From: Paracentrotus lividus
Lineage: Eukaryota > Echinodermata > Echinoidea > Camarodonta > Echinidae
DNA: 64,000 nt
Direction: 5' to 3'
Assembly (NCBI GenBank): GCA_940671915.1
Contig: CALNVZ010002974.1
Coordinates: 36,544,558-36,608,557 of the forward strand
Shown here in pieces: positions 10,934 through 21,917 of the stretch; position 1 is the first letter of the stretch, and the number at the start of each line of letters is the position of its first letter. The notes beneath the pieces are model-generated. The model was not told where the DNA came from, made no database searches, and saw only the letters and a list, made by a program, of their open reading frames with translations. Both the position numbers and the translations under genes were made by a program.

Positions 10934-13147
10934 GTGCAGCAGCATGGCTACCTGTGCTGAATGAAGACACAATGGTCTCAGCCATCATCCTGGAGATGGG
11001 GGCAAACCTTGTAATTGCTGGACAAGTCTCTGCAGATCGTGTCTCAGGGAGCTCTGACACCTCTGTACGTCTGGTGTCTGGTAGCCGGCTGACCATCCAA
11101 GAACTCTTGGCTGTTGATACAGTAACCAATCCAAGCTCCACCTTACACCTTGCTGCCATCAGACCAGAATCTGTTATGGTGACACACAATGTGATAGTGA
11201 GGGGAGAAATTGTCACAGGAAACCTGACACAATTGATTGTGGGGAATGACGCCGCCACCCCTGAGAACAGCCAATCGACTCTGGAGTTATATCCGCAAGG
11301 TGGAATAGATTCCAATGTCATACTATCCCTTCATGGCTTAGACATAAACAGAGATGCCTCAATGGTCCTCCATGCCTTGGATGAAATGAGTGTCTGTGGA
11401 TATGCTCTGGAGATCAACAATCTTGACTCAGGCTTTTTGGACATGGAGCCACGTTCAAGTCTGGAGATTGCTTGTCCTTCAAAGGTTGTTGCACTTCGTG
11501 TGACCTTGGCTGATGTGACCTTTGACACCACAGGTGCAGAATCTGGCTCTTACATGGAACCAACTCGCATTCATACTCCTACACTCAATGTAATAGGGTC
11601 GACCAATGCTGGACTCCTAAATCTCCATGTGAATGAGAATTATGAAATCACAATTGGAATTGATGGCATTCTCTGGTTCAAGCCGATGGTTCCTGATTTC
11701 ACATTCCGTTTGGTTGAGGTGAATGGAAACCTCACTGCCTCCTCTCCACTTCACCTTGATTGCACGATCCTCTCCATTGGAAGTCATGGGGTAGTACAGT
11801 GGTATGGCACATCAGACTCAGTGCTTGAATGCCATAATGTTCATGTACATGGATCCCTCTATCCTGGTGATCAAGTCGATTTTGGACGTGGTATCATCAC
11901 CTTTGAAGTATCCTCAACAGGTCTCATGGTCCTTACCCCAACCACAACACCATTAAGAACAGAAATTGTGTCAATCAATGGTGCAGTAGATATACTTGCA
12001 CCTATGTATATTGTTCCTTATGAGGACACTCTAGACTTTGTGCAGCAGTTTCTTGTGGGACCTGAAGGAGTGGTCAATGCCAAGAGGTTAAACATTGGTT
12101 CCCAAGGAATTGGAACATTGACGGTTCGAGGCAAGTTTACATTGACAGCAGATGTTGAATATCCACTCCATGAAATTAACATCTATGGCAGAGTGAATTG
12201 CAGCAATACTTGGTCCATCAGGGGTATACAGAATGATTCTTACCTACAAACATTTGAAGGAAGTCAAGTTGTAATCAACAGTGCAGGAGGAGACCTAATG
12301 AATGGATCTCAATCGAATGTGGAATTGAATCGTATCTCAATCAATGGGATCTTTGAAATCAAAGGGCAGGCTGTGTTTGAAATAGATGAATCTCTTACTG
12401 TGGGAGTATCAGGTGTGGTGAATATTGGGAGGTTGAACATTGGTTCCCAAGGAATTAAAATATTGACTGTTCGAGGCACGTTTACATTTGCAGCAGATGG
12501 AGTATATCCGCTTCATGAAACTCACATCTACGGCATACTGGATTGCACAAATACTTGGTCCATCAGGGGAAAACGTAATGATTCCTACCTTGAAACATTT
12601 GAAGGAAGTCAAGTTGTATTCAACAGTGCAGGAGGAGACCTAATGAATGGATCTGAATCGAATGTGGAATTGAATCGTATCTCAATCAACGGGACCTTTG
12701 AAATCAAAGGGCGGGCTGTGTTTGAAATAGATGAATCGCTTACTGTGGGAGTATCAGGTGTGGTGAATATTGGGAGGTTGAACATTGGTTCCCAAGGAAT
12801 TAAAATATTGACTGTTCGAGGCACGCTTACATTTGCAGCAGATGGAGTATATCCGCTTCATGAAACTCACATCTACGGCATACTGGATTGCACAAATACT
12901 TGGTCCATCAGGGGAAAACGTAATGATTCCTACCTTGAAACATTTGAAGGGAGTCAAGTTTTGATCAACAGTGTGGGAGAAGGAGACCTATTAAATAGAT
13001 CTGATGTGGAATTGAATCGTACATCAATCTACGGAAGTTTCCAAGTCAAAGGACAGGCCATGTTTGAAATAGACAACTCTTTTACTGTGGGTCCATTGGG
13101 TGTTCTATCGGTCAGTGATGGAGGTCACATGTCAGACAGTGGACCAG
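10934..13147 (+). CDS. Exon 8: 2.2-kb exon with beta-solenoid-like core and three 115-residue repeats
   Basis: Acceptor CATAG, donor GTAAGA, symmetric phase 1-1, 738 residues open throughout. It starts GAAAWLPVLNED (the RAWLLP element) and continues as strands of V-x-G-x-I / L-x-I-x-S type. From about 12075 it carries three repeats of 345 bp, each with LNIGSQGI, LTVRG, YPLHE, NTWSIRG, DSYL-TFEGSQV, VELNR and AFEID-type elements. Repeats 2 and 3 share near-identical DNA. It ends DGGHMSDSGPG, the module terminus. Several sequons are present. The GTG near 10954 is internal, not a start. Confidence 0.92.
12075..13110 (+). repeat. Three in-frame 345-bp tandem repeats within exon 8
   Basis: AACATTGGTTCCCAAGGAAT starts at 12091, 12436 and 12781, exactly 345 bp apart, so 115 codons each. 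Positions 12250-12594 and 12595-12939 are almost identical. The flanks of this pair (first half of repeat 1, second half of repeat 3) are more diverged, so the latest duplication unit starts in mid-repeat. Confidence 0.92.
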
Positions 13148-13785
13148 GTAAGAATTTTATGTTTTTCCAATGATTCCATGACATTTGCTCTGGTAACATT
13201 TGCTCTGCTGTAAATTCCATATGCTAATCAAATGACTAACTATAATCCCATTTTTAAAACTATACCCTACCCTAAACCTAACTCTAAACCTAAGATATAT
13301 TCCAACCCTAAGCCCAGAGCAATTGTCGCAGGAGCAAATGTCTTATCACCGTTTTACCATATCAGTATAGGATGATATATGTGAGCTTTATCTCTGCTCC
13401 TGTCAATGTTAGACACACTTTGTTTCGTGCAATCGGGTAATTGTTCAATACCTGATTAATTCTGTTTATTTAAAATGAATGTTGTAAAATTGCTAATTGA
13501 TTGAAAATTTTGATTAAAGAATGCTTTGCGCTAGAGTTTAAGGAAGTTACTTACCCATCTTGTCAGATATGTACCTATAAAAGAATATTATTTTTCCTCT
13601 TTCCGCAGTCATTACACACAAGAATGTGCACTGGTCAGAACATATACTAGTTTTGTAAATAGTATACAATAAAAGTATTACTATGGACAATAAAACTTTG
13701 AATCTTGGATCTTATACATAATACATTTGTTGAAATACAATGAAAATTCTATTCTTTAGCAATTTTCTCTTAGATAAGTAGCTGA

Positions 13786-14655
13786 TCTATTTCTAGTAAT
13801 CTGATTTCCTGGATTCACAATTTACACAGTCTCTGTAAAATTGAAAGAAGTATTAAGAATAAGAGTCCATAATAATACTATATCTCTCCCAAGCCTTTGA
13901 TGCCAATAAAAAACGTGAAGCGTGTCAAAGATGAAAATTGTTCTCCAATAAATATTAAAGTTCAAGTGAATATTCAGTGTCCAAATAAGGGTAATTCAAG
14001 TAAAACAAGCAGGAACTCAAAAGCTCAAAAGACTCCAATTTTTAAAAACAGTGATCTATGAATACATACTGGAGAGAAACCACTCCAATATACGTATTGT
14101 GATAAGTTATTTTCTGAACAAGGTAATCTAACCAGCCACATAAGAACACATAAAGGAGAAAAACCATATCAATGCGCCTATTGTGATAAGGGTAATTATA
14201 ATCACATAGATCTTACTAGACATCTCAGAACACATGCGGGAGAGATACCATATCCATAGTCGTCTTGTGCCAAGTGATTTTGTCAAAAAAATAATCTAAG
14301 CCATGTAAGATCTCATACTGGAGAGAGGCCATACCTACAATGTATGTTCTGTTTGTGATAAGTGATTTTTACAACAAAGTAATCTTACTTGACATCTAAT
14401 AACACATACTGGGGAGAAACCATATAAATATTCCTACTGTGATAAGAGATTTTATATTGCTCATACTAACCCTCTAACAAAACATGATGGAAAACTTATT
14501 TCTTTTGTCATTTTCTTTGGAAATTGGAAGCTTAAGATACTGTGTTCATAGTACCTATGCTATTTGTAGTAATCTGTTGTCCTGAATTCACAATATACAC
14601 AGTTTTTTTTCGAGATGAAAGAAGAATTAAGGGTCCATAATAATCCTCTATCCGT
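13786..14655 (+). repeat. Direct repeats of about 95 bp flanking a zinc-finger relic
   Basis: About 95 bp at 13786-13885 (AGTAATCTG..., ATTCACAAT-TACACAG, AGGGTCCATAATAAT-like end) recur in direct orientation at 14556-14655 with roughly 80-85% identity by eye. The C2H2 relic lies between them. They may be flanks of an inserted unit or a tandem duplication. Confidence 0.6.
14065..14490 (+). pseudogene. C2H2 zinc-finger relic in intron 8
   Basis: The plus strand reads HTGEKP, YCDKLFSEQGNLTSHIRTH, KGEKPYQCAYCDKG, DLTRHLRTHAGEIPYP and then a stop. Past further stops and shifts come RSHTGERPY and HTGEKPYKY-YCDKRF remnants. These are four to five C2H2 fingers with TGEKP linkers. Finger 1 has lost its first Cys, and several in-frame stops and frameshifts break the rest. 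No intron is seen, so this may be a piece of a processed copy or of a zinc-finger gene carried by a mobile unit. Confidence 0.8.
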
Positions 14656-14925
14656 CATGTACCTGTGTACCCTATTGTATATCATAGGCTGATTTATATG
14701 TGGCTATATTCTACATTGAAATAATTCTATTGAAATTAACAAGGCAGTTCTTGTGAAAATAATGGAAACATCTAAAAAAAAAAATGGCAAAATTAAGCTC
14801 CCAGGGATTCCCTGATATAGCCTAAAATCCTGAAAATATCTGAATGTGAACATTTTTGTTTTGTGATCAGGAGAGGGAACATACATGAGCAATAGTGTCA
14901 ATTTCCTTTCTTTCTGATATTCTAG

Positions 14926-15179
14926 GTGCCGGGAGCACCAACCCTACAGGTGCCTCGGGAGCTAGCTATGGTGGACGTGGTGGACATGGGCAAGCTACTA
15001 GTATCTTGGCTGGGGTGCCTTATGGCAGTATCTACACCCCAGGGTCCAGGGGCAGTGGAGGTGGTAGTGGGATTTCCCCTCTGACTGGTGGAAGGGGCGG
15101 TGGCTATATACATGCAATTGTCCGGAATGGTAGAGTGACTGTTAATGGACAGATTCGAGCTAATGGTCAAAACGCTATG
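14926..15179 (+). CDS. Exon 9: module 2 Gly-rich linker; uses a GC donor
   Basis: Acceptor TTCTAG, phase 1 in and 0 out. Reads GASGASYGGRGGHGQ, GVPYGSIYTPGSRGSGGG, GGRGGGYIHAIV, VTVNGQIRANGQNAM. The pattern HGG...YGSIYxP...VNGxIxANG is the standard module opening. Frame continuity into exon 10 (SNAGGGSGG) needs the exon to end at ATG before GCAAGT. That is a strong match to the GC-AG donor consensus, and no GT donor in the vicinity gives the same join. Confidence 0.87.
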
Positions 15180-15697
15180 GCAAGTACTGTACTCATGGAA
15201 GCTCAACATAGACTTAAGACAAAATATACATTTGCAAACTTTCCCTTGAGCAGACGAGGAGATAATTGGGATAGGGGCAATAATTGTATGGGAGATAATT
15301 ATATTGTGAGATAATTTTCCATGATATTTTTCTCTTCAACAATATCTCCTATTATCTGTTAGAGACGTTGTGTTGTGATGCCATACTCTGTTCATATGTA
15401 TTGCATCCTTCATCCCTGTGGCACAGTGTACGATATCATCACAATACAAGCTCCTTAACTGGGAGGAGGCATAGAATGACTCAGTAAGATTGAGTTACCC
15501 GTTCAATAGAAAACAATAAATGAATAATTTATCCTGAGAAATCAAATAGAAAAATTGAATATTGCATTTTCAATATAGGAAGCTATCAATGATGGGATGC
15601 TTTTTGCATTAAACCTGTGTGAATGAGAGAGAGGATTTTGTCATCACTGGATTATTACATGCTTACATGTGTATTTTCTTACTTTTATTATTATTAG

Positions 15698-15881
15698 GGA
15701 AGCAATGCAGGTGGAGGGAGTGGAGGCGCAGTCTTGGTGTCGTGTGATCGTTTTGAAGGAAGTGGGCGTGTCTATGTAGATGGTGGGAGTGGTCAGGGGC
15801 TTGGAGGTGGCGGATCAGGTGGGCGTGTCCTTATTCAGTGCTCCACCGTAACCTTTGAAGATGAAAACATCGGAGCAGCAG
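15698..15881 (+). CDS. Exon 10: GGGSGG block of module 2
   Basis: Acceptor TTATTAG, donor GTGAAA, phase 0 in and 1 out. Reads GSNAGGGSGGAVLVSCDRFE, GSGRVYVDGG, GGGGSGGRVLIQCSTVTF and ends IGAAG. The two Cys sit where CN(LIKG) lies in modules 5-7 and in the GGRIAVYF strand. The DIRS-like insertion lies in the intron that follows. Confidence 0.9.
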
Positions 15882-16335
15882 GTGAAATACCGAAATGTGT
15901 ATAAACTTTGATGTCCTTGAATGAGTATCGTTATTGTTTAATCTATAAATCTCCTATTTTGGCAATTGAAAATAATTCAGAGGGTTCATTATTGATATCC
16001 AGTGTTCCTGTTTATGTTTCATTTAATAACGTCAAGTTACTGCTTTTCAGCCATTTAAGACTGTGATTTTCTATGAAATAAATAGATTTCATACAACACA
16101 TACCAATAAATTGCTCTTTACTAAATACCAAGGAACTGATCAGTGTTAGGTAATAGAGCTAGTAGTTTGTGGTCTCCATATTATGTATGTATTATAGTAA
16201 ATACTTGCTCATCTATCTTATGAATTTCGTTGATTTAATCAAGCCATCTACTGCATGACAAAACAATTTCTTTCAATATACAGTTGACCAGAACTGAAGA
16301 TAAGCTTTGACACCATGAATGTTTAATTTACTTCA

Positions 16336-16509
16336 ATAATCACATGACCCTCTCTTACCTTGCTTTTGTTCCCGAGAACAATGCTTAGACCGAAACCATA
16401 ATATACTATCAAACATTTTTCCTACTTCCCTGCCCCTCCCAATACCCTGCCTCACGCCTGCCTGACACGAGGTGGCGCTAGACCACTAAGGCATATATCT
16501 TCATTCTGA
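16336..16509. repeat. Left inverted terminal repeat of the DIRS-like element
   Basis: The sequence ATAATCACATGACCCTCTCT to CATTCTGA is the near-perfect reverse complement of 21918-22091. One visible mismatch lies in the ATACTATC/AGACTATC stretch. The unique end 16324-16335 (TAATTTACTTCA) is not in the other terminal repeat but is copied in the internal complementary region. Confidence 0.93.
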
Positions 16510-17281
16510 TTTTTCGAGTCGTGCTGATCGGACCGTTCCTGAATTTTCGGGTGAGATCGTTCCTATTTGCGATTTTGAAATTATATTATCAAATATTTGC
16601 GCTTCCTAAAGCCTCCTTTTACGCCTAGCGTTAAATTTGGGTGCTTTAGGTTTACTGCGCCCCTCCTTTTGGCCAAGAATTACGTCCTTTTCCGGGCGTT
16701 TTTCTTCCGTTTCCAACCCAGTCCCACTCGTTCTTTTTAACGTGGTTGTTGTTGGTCGGTCGGTTTGGGCGCCTGTTTTTCTTTTGAAACTCAGTCCCAC
16801 TCTTCTCCGACTCTTCCCTGTGGGTTGTTCTCCTTTAGGAGGGTTTCCTTCTTCCTTTCTAGAACATATTTGACATTTTAAGTACGTTTTTGTTATAATA
16901 TTGTACTTTTTTCCGCGGCCACGTGGCCTTTTGCGGGGTGTCATCCGGGTCCTTGGACTTCCGGTCTTTGTTTGACGCCATCTTGTTTTGTTTGGCGTGT
17001 GTGTGTATGTGTGGTCGAGCGCCTCTTTGTTAGTCGCTCTTCTGGTGCATATTCTTCTTCTTTTCGTCGGTTACCGGAGGTTCGTCCCCGTTTTCGTCAA
17101 AAAAAAAAAAAAAAATATTTTTCTTCGTCTAGCCTGTCTAGACGGGTTTTTCTTTTTTTGGAGTTCTCCGTGAGCCGCCTAAGTAGCCGGTCTCGCTTGT
17201 CTTGCCTTAGTTTTTCTAAGGAGTTAGGTTTAACGCTTACAAAGAAAATTTTGTTCTTTTCTTTTCAGAGACGTTCTAGCC

Positions 17282-17386
17282 ATGGACAGCAGGAGTGACT
17301 CCTCTGACGACACAGAGCTGGTGGCATTGGTCTCTTCGAAGCCGGTTTCGCCGGGATCGGAAGCGGTTTGCGCCGTCAATCCCTGA
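17282..17386 (+). pseudogene. Start of DIRS gag-like ORF, truncated
   Basis: The ATG lies just after a conserved TTCTTTTCAG-GACGTTCTAGCC context also present in the second copy at 63050-63071. It opens MDSRSDSSDDTELV, acidic and Ser-rich, and stops after 34 residues. The second copy also begins MDS but then differs. The original ORF probably continued into the repeats downstream. Confidence 0.55.
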
Positions 17387-18159
17387 CAAGAAGTCACACC
17401 CCAGGGTATGATCTACGGTAGTGGTCCAGCGGCTGCTCGTCACCTTCCTTAAGTCCAACCACTAATAAAAGGTCTTGAGCTTCGATATTGGAGCACCAGG
17501 GTGTGTGAAGATAAACGGAAGCCCCACGTTACCGAGGGTGCAGAAGAACTGTTGGTCTGTTCCGGATTGTCCTTTCAGCACAAGAAGTAGACGGAGGTTT
17601 CGTTGCCTTCTTCCCAGACGCTGCCCTGACCACAGGTGCAATCTTTACCCTCCTCTCCGGCACTATTCACCGAATTCGGAGCTTGAGCACAGAAAATTGC
17701 GGGTTTCTGTCTACTTAGGATAAGTCGTTGCCCCACGGTCTCTTCGTCAGAATTCGTCATGCCCGTAAGGCACGTGCGAGTACGTTAGGGACCATGACCG
17801 TTCGCGCACACGCATCTGCATCTCGGGGAACAATCATCATGGGTAATCACACTCACAGGAATACGCTATCCGCTCCCGCTAGGATCCTTACCCCCCAGTC
17901 ACAACCTTGTCGTTCTCCGCTGTGATTCCGCAGGGCTATTACGGAATCCTGGGAAACGCCAAACGCCAACAACGGGAAGTTACGAAAATTTTCCTATATG
18001 AAACAACCACTGTGCTCCTATTTTATTTGTTTTATAATATTTGTCTTATGTATTATCTTTGTTTTGTTTTTGTTTCGACTCCGTTTTCCCTCGATGTAGC
18101 ACGAAATTGCGGTTTCTCTCACTTAGTATGATGGCCACCACGTCTCGCTAGGCATGCCC

Positions 18160-19975
18160 GGGGGCGATACGGTTTGGGACCGTGCGCGCAGTTTCTGCCT
18201 GGCGGACCACCTCCACAGGGTAACCCCCAGGATGGCGGCTCCGCTTCCCACGTCCGGGTGTCCCACCCCGTCCAACACTTTTGTCGTTCTCGGCTGGTGG
18301 TCCACAGGCTATTACGGCTATCCCTTGGATACGCCAAGCGCCCACCTGGANNNNNNNNNNNNNNNNNNNNNNNNNNNNNNNNNNNNNNNNNNNNNNNNNN
18401 NNNNNNNNNNNNNNNNNNNNNNNNNNNNNNNNNNNNNNNNNNNNNNNNNNNNNNNNNNNNNNNNNNNNNNNNNNNNNNNNNNNNNNNNNNNNNNNNNNNN
18501 NNNNNNNNNNNNNNNNNNNNNNNNNNNNNNNNNNNNNNNNNNNNNNNNNNNNNNNNNNNNNNNNNNNNNNNNNNNNNNNNNNNNNNNNNNNNNNNNNNNN
18601 NNNNNNNNNNNNNNNNNNNNNNNNNNNNNNNNNNNNNNNNNNNNNNNNNNNNNNNNNNNNNNNNNNNNNNNNNNNNNNNNNNNNNNNNNNNNNNNNNNNN
18701 NNNNNNNNNNNNNNNNNNNNNNNNNNNNNNNNNNNNNNNNNNNNNNNNNNNNNNNNNNNNNNNNNNNNNNNNNNNNNNNNNNNNNNNNNNNNNNNNNNNN
18801 NNNNNNNNNNNNNNNNNNNNNNNNNNNNNNNNNNNNNNNNNNNNNNNNNNNNNNNNNNNNNGAGTTCGTTCCAACGAACACCTGGTCTCTCGGACCCCAG
18901 GAGGTTCTACCCGAACGTCCGGGGATATTCGTTATCCGTTCAGGATGCAGCCGCTCGGCCTGACTGGTCAGACCCGAGAGCTGCCGGATATCCCGACCCT
19001 TGGTGGGTGCTTTCGGCACCCTACCAAGCGGGTTACGCTCCCTATCCCTTGGGCTTCGCCCCAGAGGTGACGGGACATGGTAACCCTCGTGGCAGAGTGC
19101 ACCCGGCCCTCGTCTCGTGACACCGGCCTGGTCACAACCACCCGCCACGTCGGCCTCTGGCTTGGACCGCCCGCCTAGGGAGTCCCAGTCGTGCGGCCCC
19201 CGGTATACGGGATCGGTGACCGACTCCGAACATACTTCGGAGTTCTCGCTCACCCAGCCCAGTCTGCCCCGGGAGACCTCTCCGTCTCGTCCGCCCCTCG
19301 TGGAGCCCGAATCGGATGGGTCGGAGGAAGATTTTGTTGGCTACGAGTCGAAGTCTTTTTCAGAATCTGACGACACAGACCGACACGCAGGTGGACTCCA
19401 CTGCGTCTGGCGGAACCACCTCCATCATGGGTAACCCCAGGATGGTGGCTCTGCTACCCACGTCCGGAGTGTGACCACCCCCGTCGTTCTCTGAGTTGCT
19501 ACAGCTATCCCTTGGGATACCCTCAAGCGCCCGCCGGGGGTTTGTTTCAACGAACACCCGGCCTCCCGGACCCTCGGGCGTTCTATCAGAACGTCCGGGG
19601 ATATCCGTTATCTGCTCAGGATGCAGCCGTTCGACCTGCCTTGCCAGGCCCGAGAGCTGCCGGATATCCCGAACCTTGGTGGGTTGTGCCTTCGGCACCC
19701 CACCAAGCGGGTTACGCTCCCTATCCCTTGGGCTCCGCCCTCAGAGGTGACGGGACATGGTACCCCTCGTGGCAGGGCCCCCGTCTCACGACACCGGCCT
19801 GGTTACAACCACCTGCCACATCGGCCTCCGGGCCGGACCGCCCTTCGCGACCGCTACGTCGTTCTCGGCTGGCGGGAGGTCCTCTGGGCTACTACGGCTA
19901 TCCCTCGGGATACCCTCAAGCGCCCACCGGGGGTCCGTTTCACCGGACACCTGGCCACCCGGACCCGCGGCTGTT
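18160..19975 (+). pseudogene. DIRS gag-like region with Pro/Gly/Tyr-rich internal repeats
   Basis: Repeated blocks translate to YGYPSGYPQAPTGGPF, RTPGHPDPR, FYQNVRGYPL, DAAVRPALPGPRAAGYPEPW and QAGYAPYPLG. Matching DNA blocks occur near 18160-18350, 19030-19160, 19400-19560 and 19710-19960, and again in the second copy near 63350-63950. Frames are broken by indels and the assembly gap lies within it. Assignment as gag rests on position before RNase H; no retroviral zinc knuckle is seen. Confidence 0.55.
18351..18861. other. Assembly gap of 511 N
   Basis: An uninterrupted run of N inside the repetitive gag-like part of the DIRS-like element, between two similar repeat blocks. Collapsed or unresolved tandem repeats are the likely cause; the true length is unknown. 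Confidence 0.99.
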
Positions 19976-20345
19976 CGGCGTCACTCCAGGGCTGGGGCAG
20001 CCTATGCGAGGGTCAGTGGACGGCGGGGGACTGGTCTCAACTGACCTCCCCTCCCCACTTCAATGTGTTAGAGATGTCGGCGGTTCAGTCATCCCTGGAT
20101 CTTTTTTCAGGATCGACTGTTAGGCCGCTCGATTCTCTTTTTGACGGACAATGTGAGCGTGGCGGCTTACATCAATCGTCAAGGAGGCACACACTCCCGG
20201 AGCTTGAACCGCTTGACGGCTCAGCTGTGGAGATGGTGCAGGGAGAAAAGTATCCTCCCGTCTGCCTCGTACCTACCGGGTGGGGAGAATGTTATAGCGG
20301 ACTTCTGTCCCACGGCAAATCTCTCCCCTCAGAATGGTCTCTCCG
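19975..20345 (+). pseudogene. DIRS RNase H domain, frameshifted
   Basis: One frame reads SASLQGWGSLCEGQWTAGDW and SPPHFNVLEMSAVQSSLDLF. After a shift another reads LTDNVSVAAYINRQGGTHSR and WRWCREKSILPSASYLPGG, then NVIADF. GWG, NVLEM, TDN, YINRQGGT, WxWC and PGxxNxxAD are the landmarks of DIRS-type RNase H. The first catalytic Asp position appears as Ser in C-SASLQGWG. Directly upstream lies gag-like sequence rather than reverse transcriptase. Confidence 0.85.
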
Positions 20346-20399
20346 TCAGACCCTCTTCGAGCGACTGATGACGAGTTGGGACCCGAGAGCGTACGTTCA

Positions 20400-21700
20400 A
20401 GACGCGTTCTCGTTCAGCTAGAGCGGGTTGAGAATTTATGCATTCCCTCCTTTTCCGCTGATCCCCCTAGCGCTAGCCAAGTTAGTGGAGGACGGGGCTT
20501 GGATGATTCTATAGCCCCGCACTGGCCGGGCAGACCATGGTTTCCTCGCCTTCGCGAGCTTGTGGTCGGCCGGCCGTGACCCCTCCCTCGTTGGCGGGAC
20601 GTTGTGAGCCAGCTGATCTCCGGCGCTCTTTCAGAGCACCCGACTCGGCTTCGCTTGACTGCGTGGCCGTTGTCAGGTCGCAGACAATCTCGTCTGGCTT
20701 CTCGGAGAGGGCCTCGGCTCTCATGGCCGGGAGCCGGAGGGAGTCGACGCTAACGGTGTATAACTCCCGTCTAGCTGCCTTTTCTGAGTGGTGCGAAGAG
20801 AAGGGTTGCTCCCCCAGAGGGGCCCCTTGCCCAGTCTTAGCGGATTTTTTAATCCACCTTTTTGACAAGGGCCGTTCTCTTTTGACCTTACGGGGCTATC
20901 GTTCGGCCATTGCGGCTGTTCACGATGGTTTTCATGACGGGTCGAACGTTTCCAACTCTCCTGAGTTAGGCCGCTTGCTTAGGGCGTTCTTCTGCGAAGA
21001 CCTCAGTCTACTCCCCTAGCTCCTTCTTGGAGTTTGCCTAAGGTTTTGGAGGCGTTAGCTAACCCTCCTTTCGAGCCGCTGTCGGAAGCTTCGTTCACCA
21101 CTCGACAGTTAAGACTGTCTTCTTAGTGGCGGTGGCCTCAGGCCACAGACGAAGTTCGCTTCATGCCCTTAGTATAGCTGAGGGCCACATCAGGTTCGAA
21201 CCTCGGGGAGTGCATCTTCGCCCTGAACCTCGTTTCATTGCAAGAACCAGACTGCCTCTTCGGGACCGGTGGAGATCTTTCTCAACAAGCTATCCTCCTT
21301 CTCTTCGGTCCCGGAGGATAAGGTGTGGCGTCCGGTTAGGGCCCTTAAATGGTACCTCTCCAGATCCGAATCTCGTCGTAAGAGTGATAAACTCTTCATC
21401 ATCACTCGAGATCCCTTTTCTGCCGCTTCCCCCGACTCCATCTCCAGATGGATCGTGGAGGGAATTAAAGCGGCGGGTCCTGACGCCTTGATGTCAGGAT
21501 GAGCCCCCAAAGCTCTCGATACCAGTGGTATCAGCGCTTCTTGGGCGCTCTTTGCAGGCGTTCCCACTGAGGATGTTTTGAAGGCAGCGTACTGGCGCTC
21601 TAGTATTCCTTCATTTCATTTTACCTACGTGACGTTTGCATGGGCGAGGAGCGTTTTGGTGTCTCGGCGTTGTCGGCGGCCACCGCGAGACTATCAAAGT
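20400..21700 (+). pseudogene. DIRS tyrosine recombinase, broken by frameshifts
   Basis: A leading segment reads APHWPGRPWFPRLREL. The SAM-like N-terminal domain reads STLTVYNSRLAAFSEWCEEK, VLADFLIHLF and LLTLRGYRSAIAAVH. The catalytic part in other frames reads ASGHRRSSLHAL (first catalytic Arg region), KWYLSRSESRRKSDKLFI, SISRWI, ALDTSGISASWALFAG and VLKAAYWRSS. The order matches DIRS recombinases. At least three frameshifts or stops separate the pieces. The stretch where DIRS recombinases usually carry H-x-x-R reads L-D-T-S, so activity is lost. Confidence 0.85.
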
Positions 21701-21766
21701 CCTCTTAGCCCCCCCTGCCTCTCTTTTTGTCCACCCTAGGGTGTCAGTGCTGGTCTGTTTGGACTA

Positions 21767-21862
21767 AGCAAGGTAAGAGAGGGTCATGTGATTATTGAAG
21801 TAAATTAGTAAAATTAGCACTAATTTTATTATTTACGAGATAATCACATGACCCTCTCTTAC
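21767..21862. repeat. Internal complementary region of the DIRS-like element
   Basis: 21767-21807 is the reverse complement of the left end (16324-16364). It is joined without a gap to 21808-21862, the reverse complement of the right end (22069-22123). This is the DIRS feature thought to template a circular intermediate. It defines both element ends to the base. Confidence 0.93.
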
Positions 21863-21917
21863 GCCCCTCCCTCCGGCCCCCAACCTTGTCTCTATGACGA
21901 GTGTCGAATTGGTTGGT

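Noticed and set aside
10954..10956. Possible start codon of a separate gene at the head of the long exon
   Set aside because: The frame is open through a good acceptor at 10933, and its first residues (GAAAWLPVL) match the RAWLLP block that continues from exon 7.
16606..16944. Minus-strand frame rich in Arg/Lys
   Set aside because: It is antisense to the DIRS leader and absent as an intact frame in the second copy.
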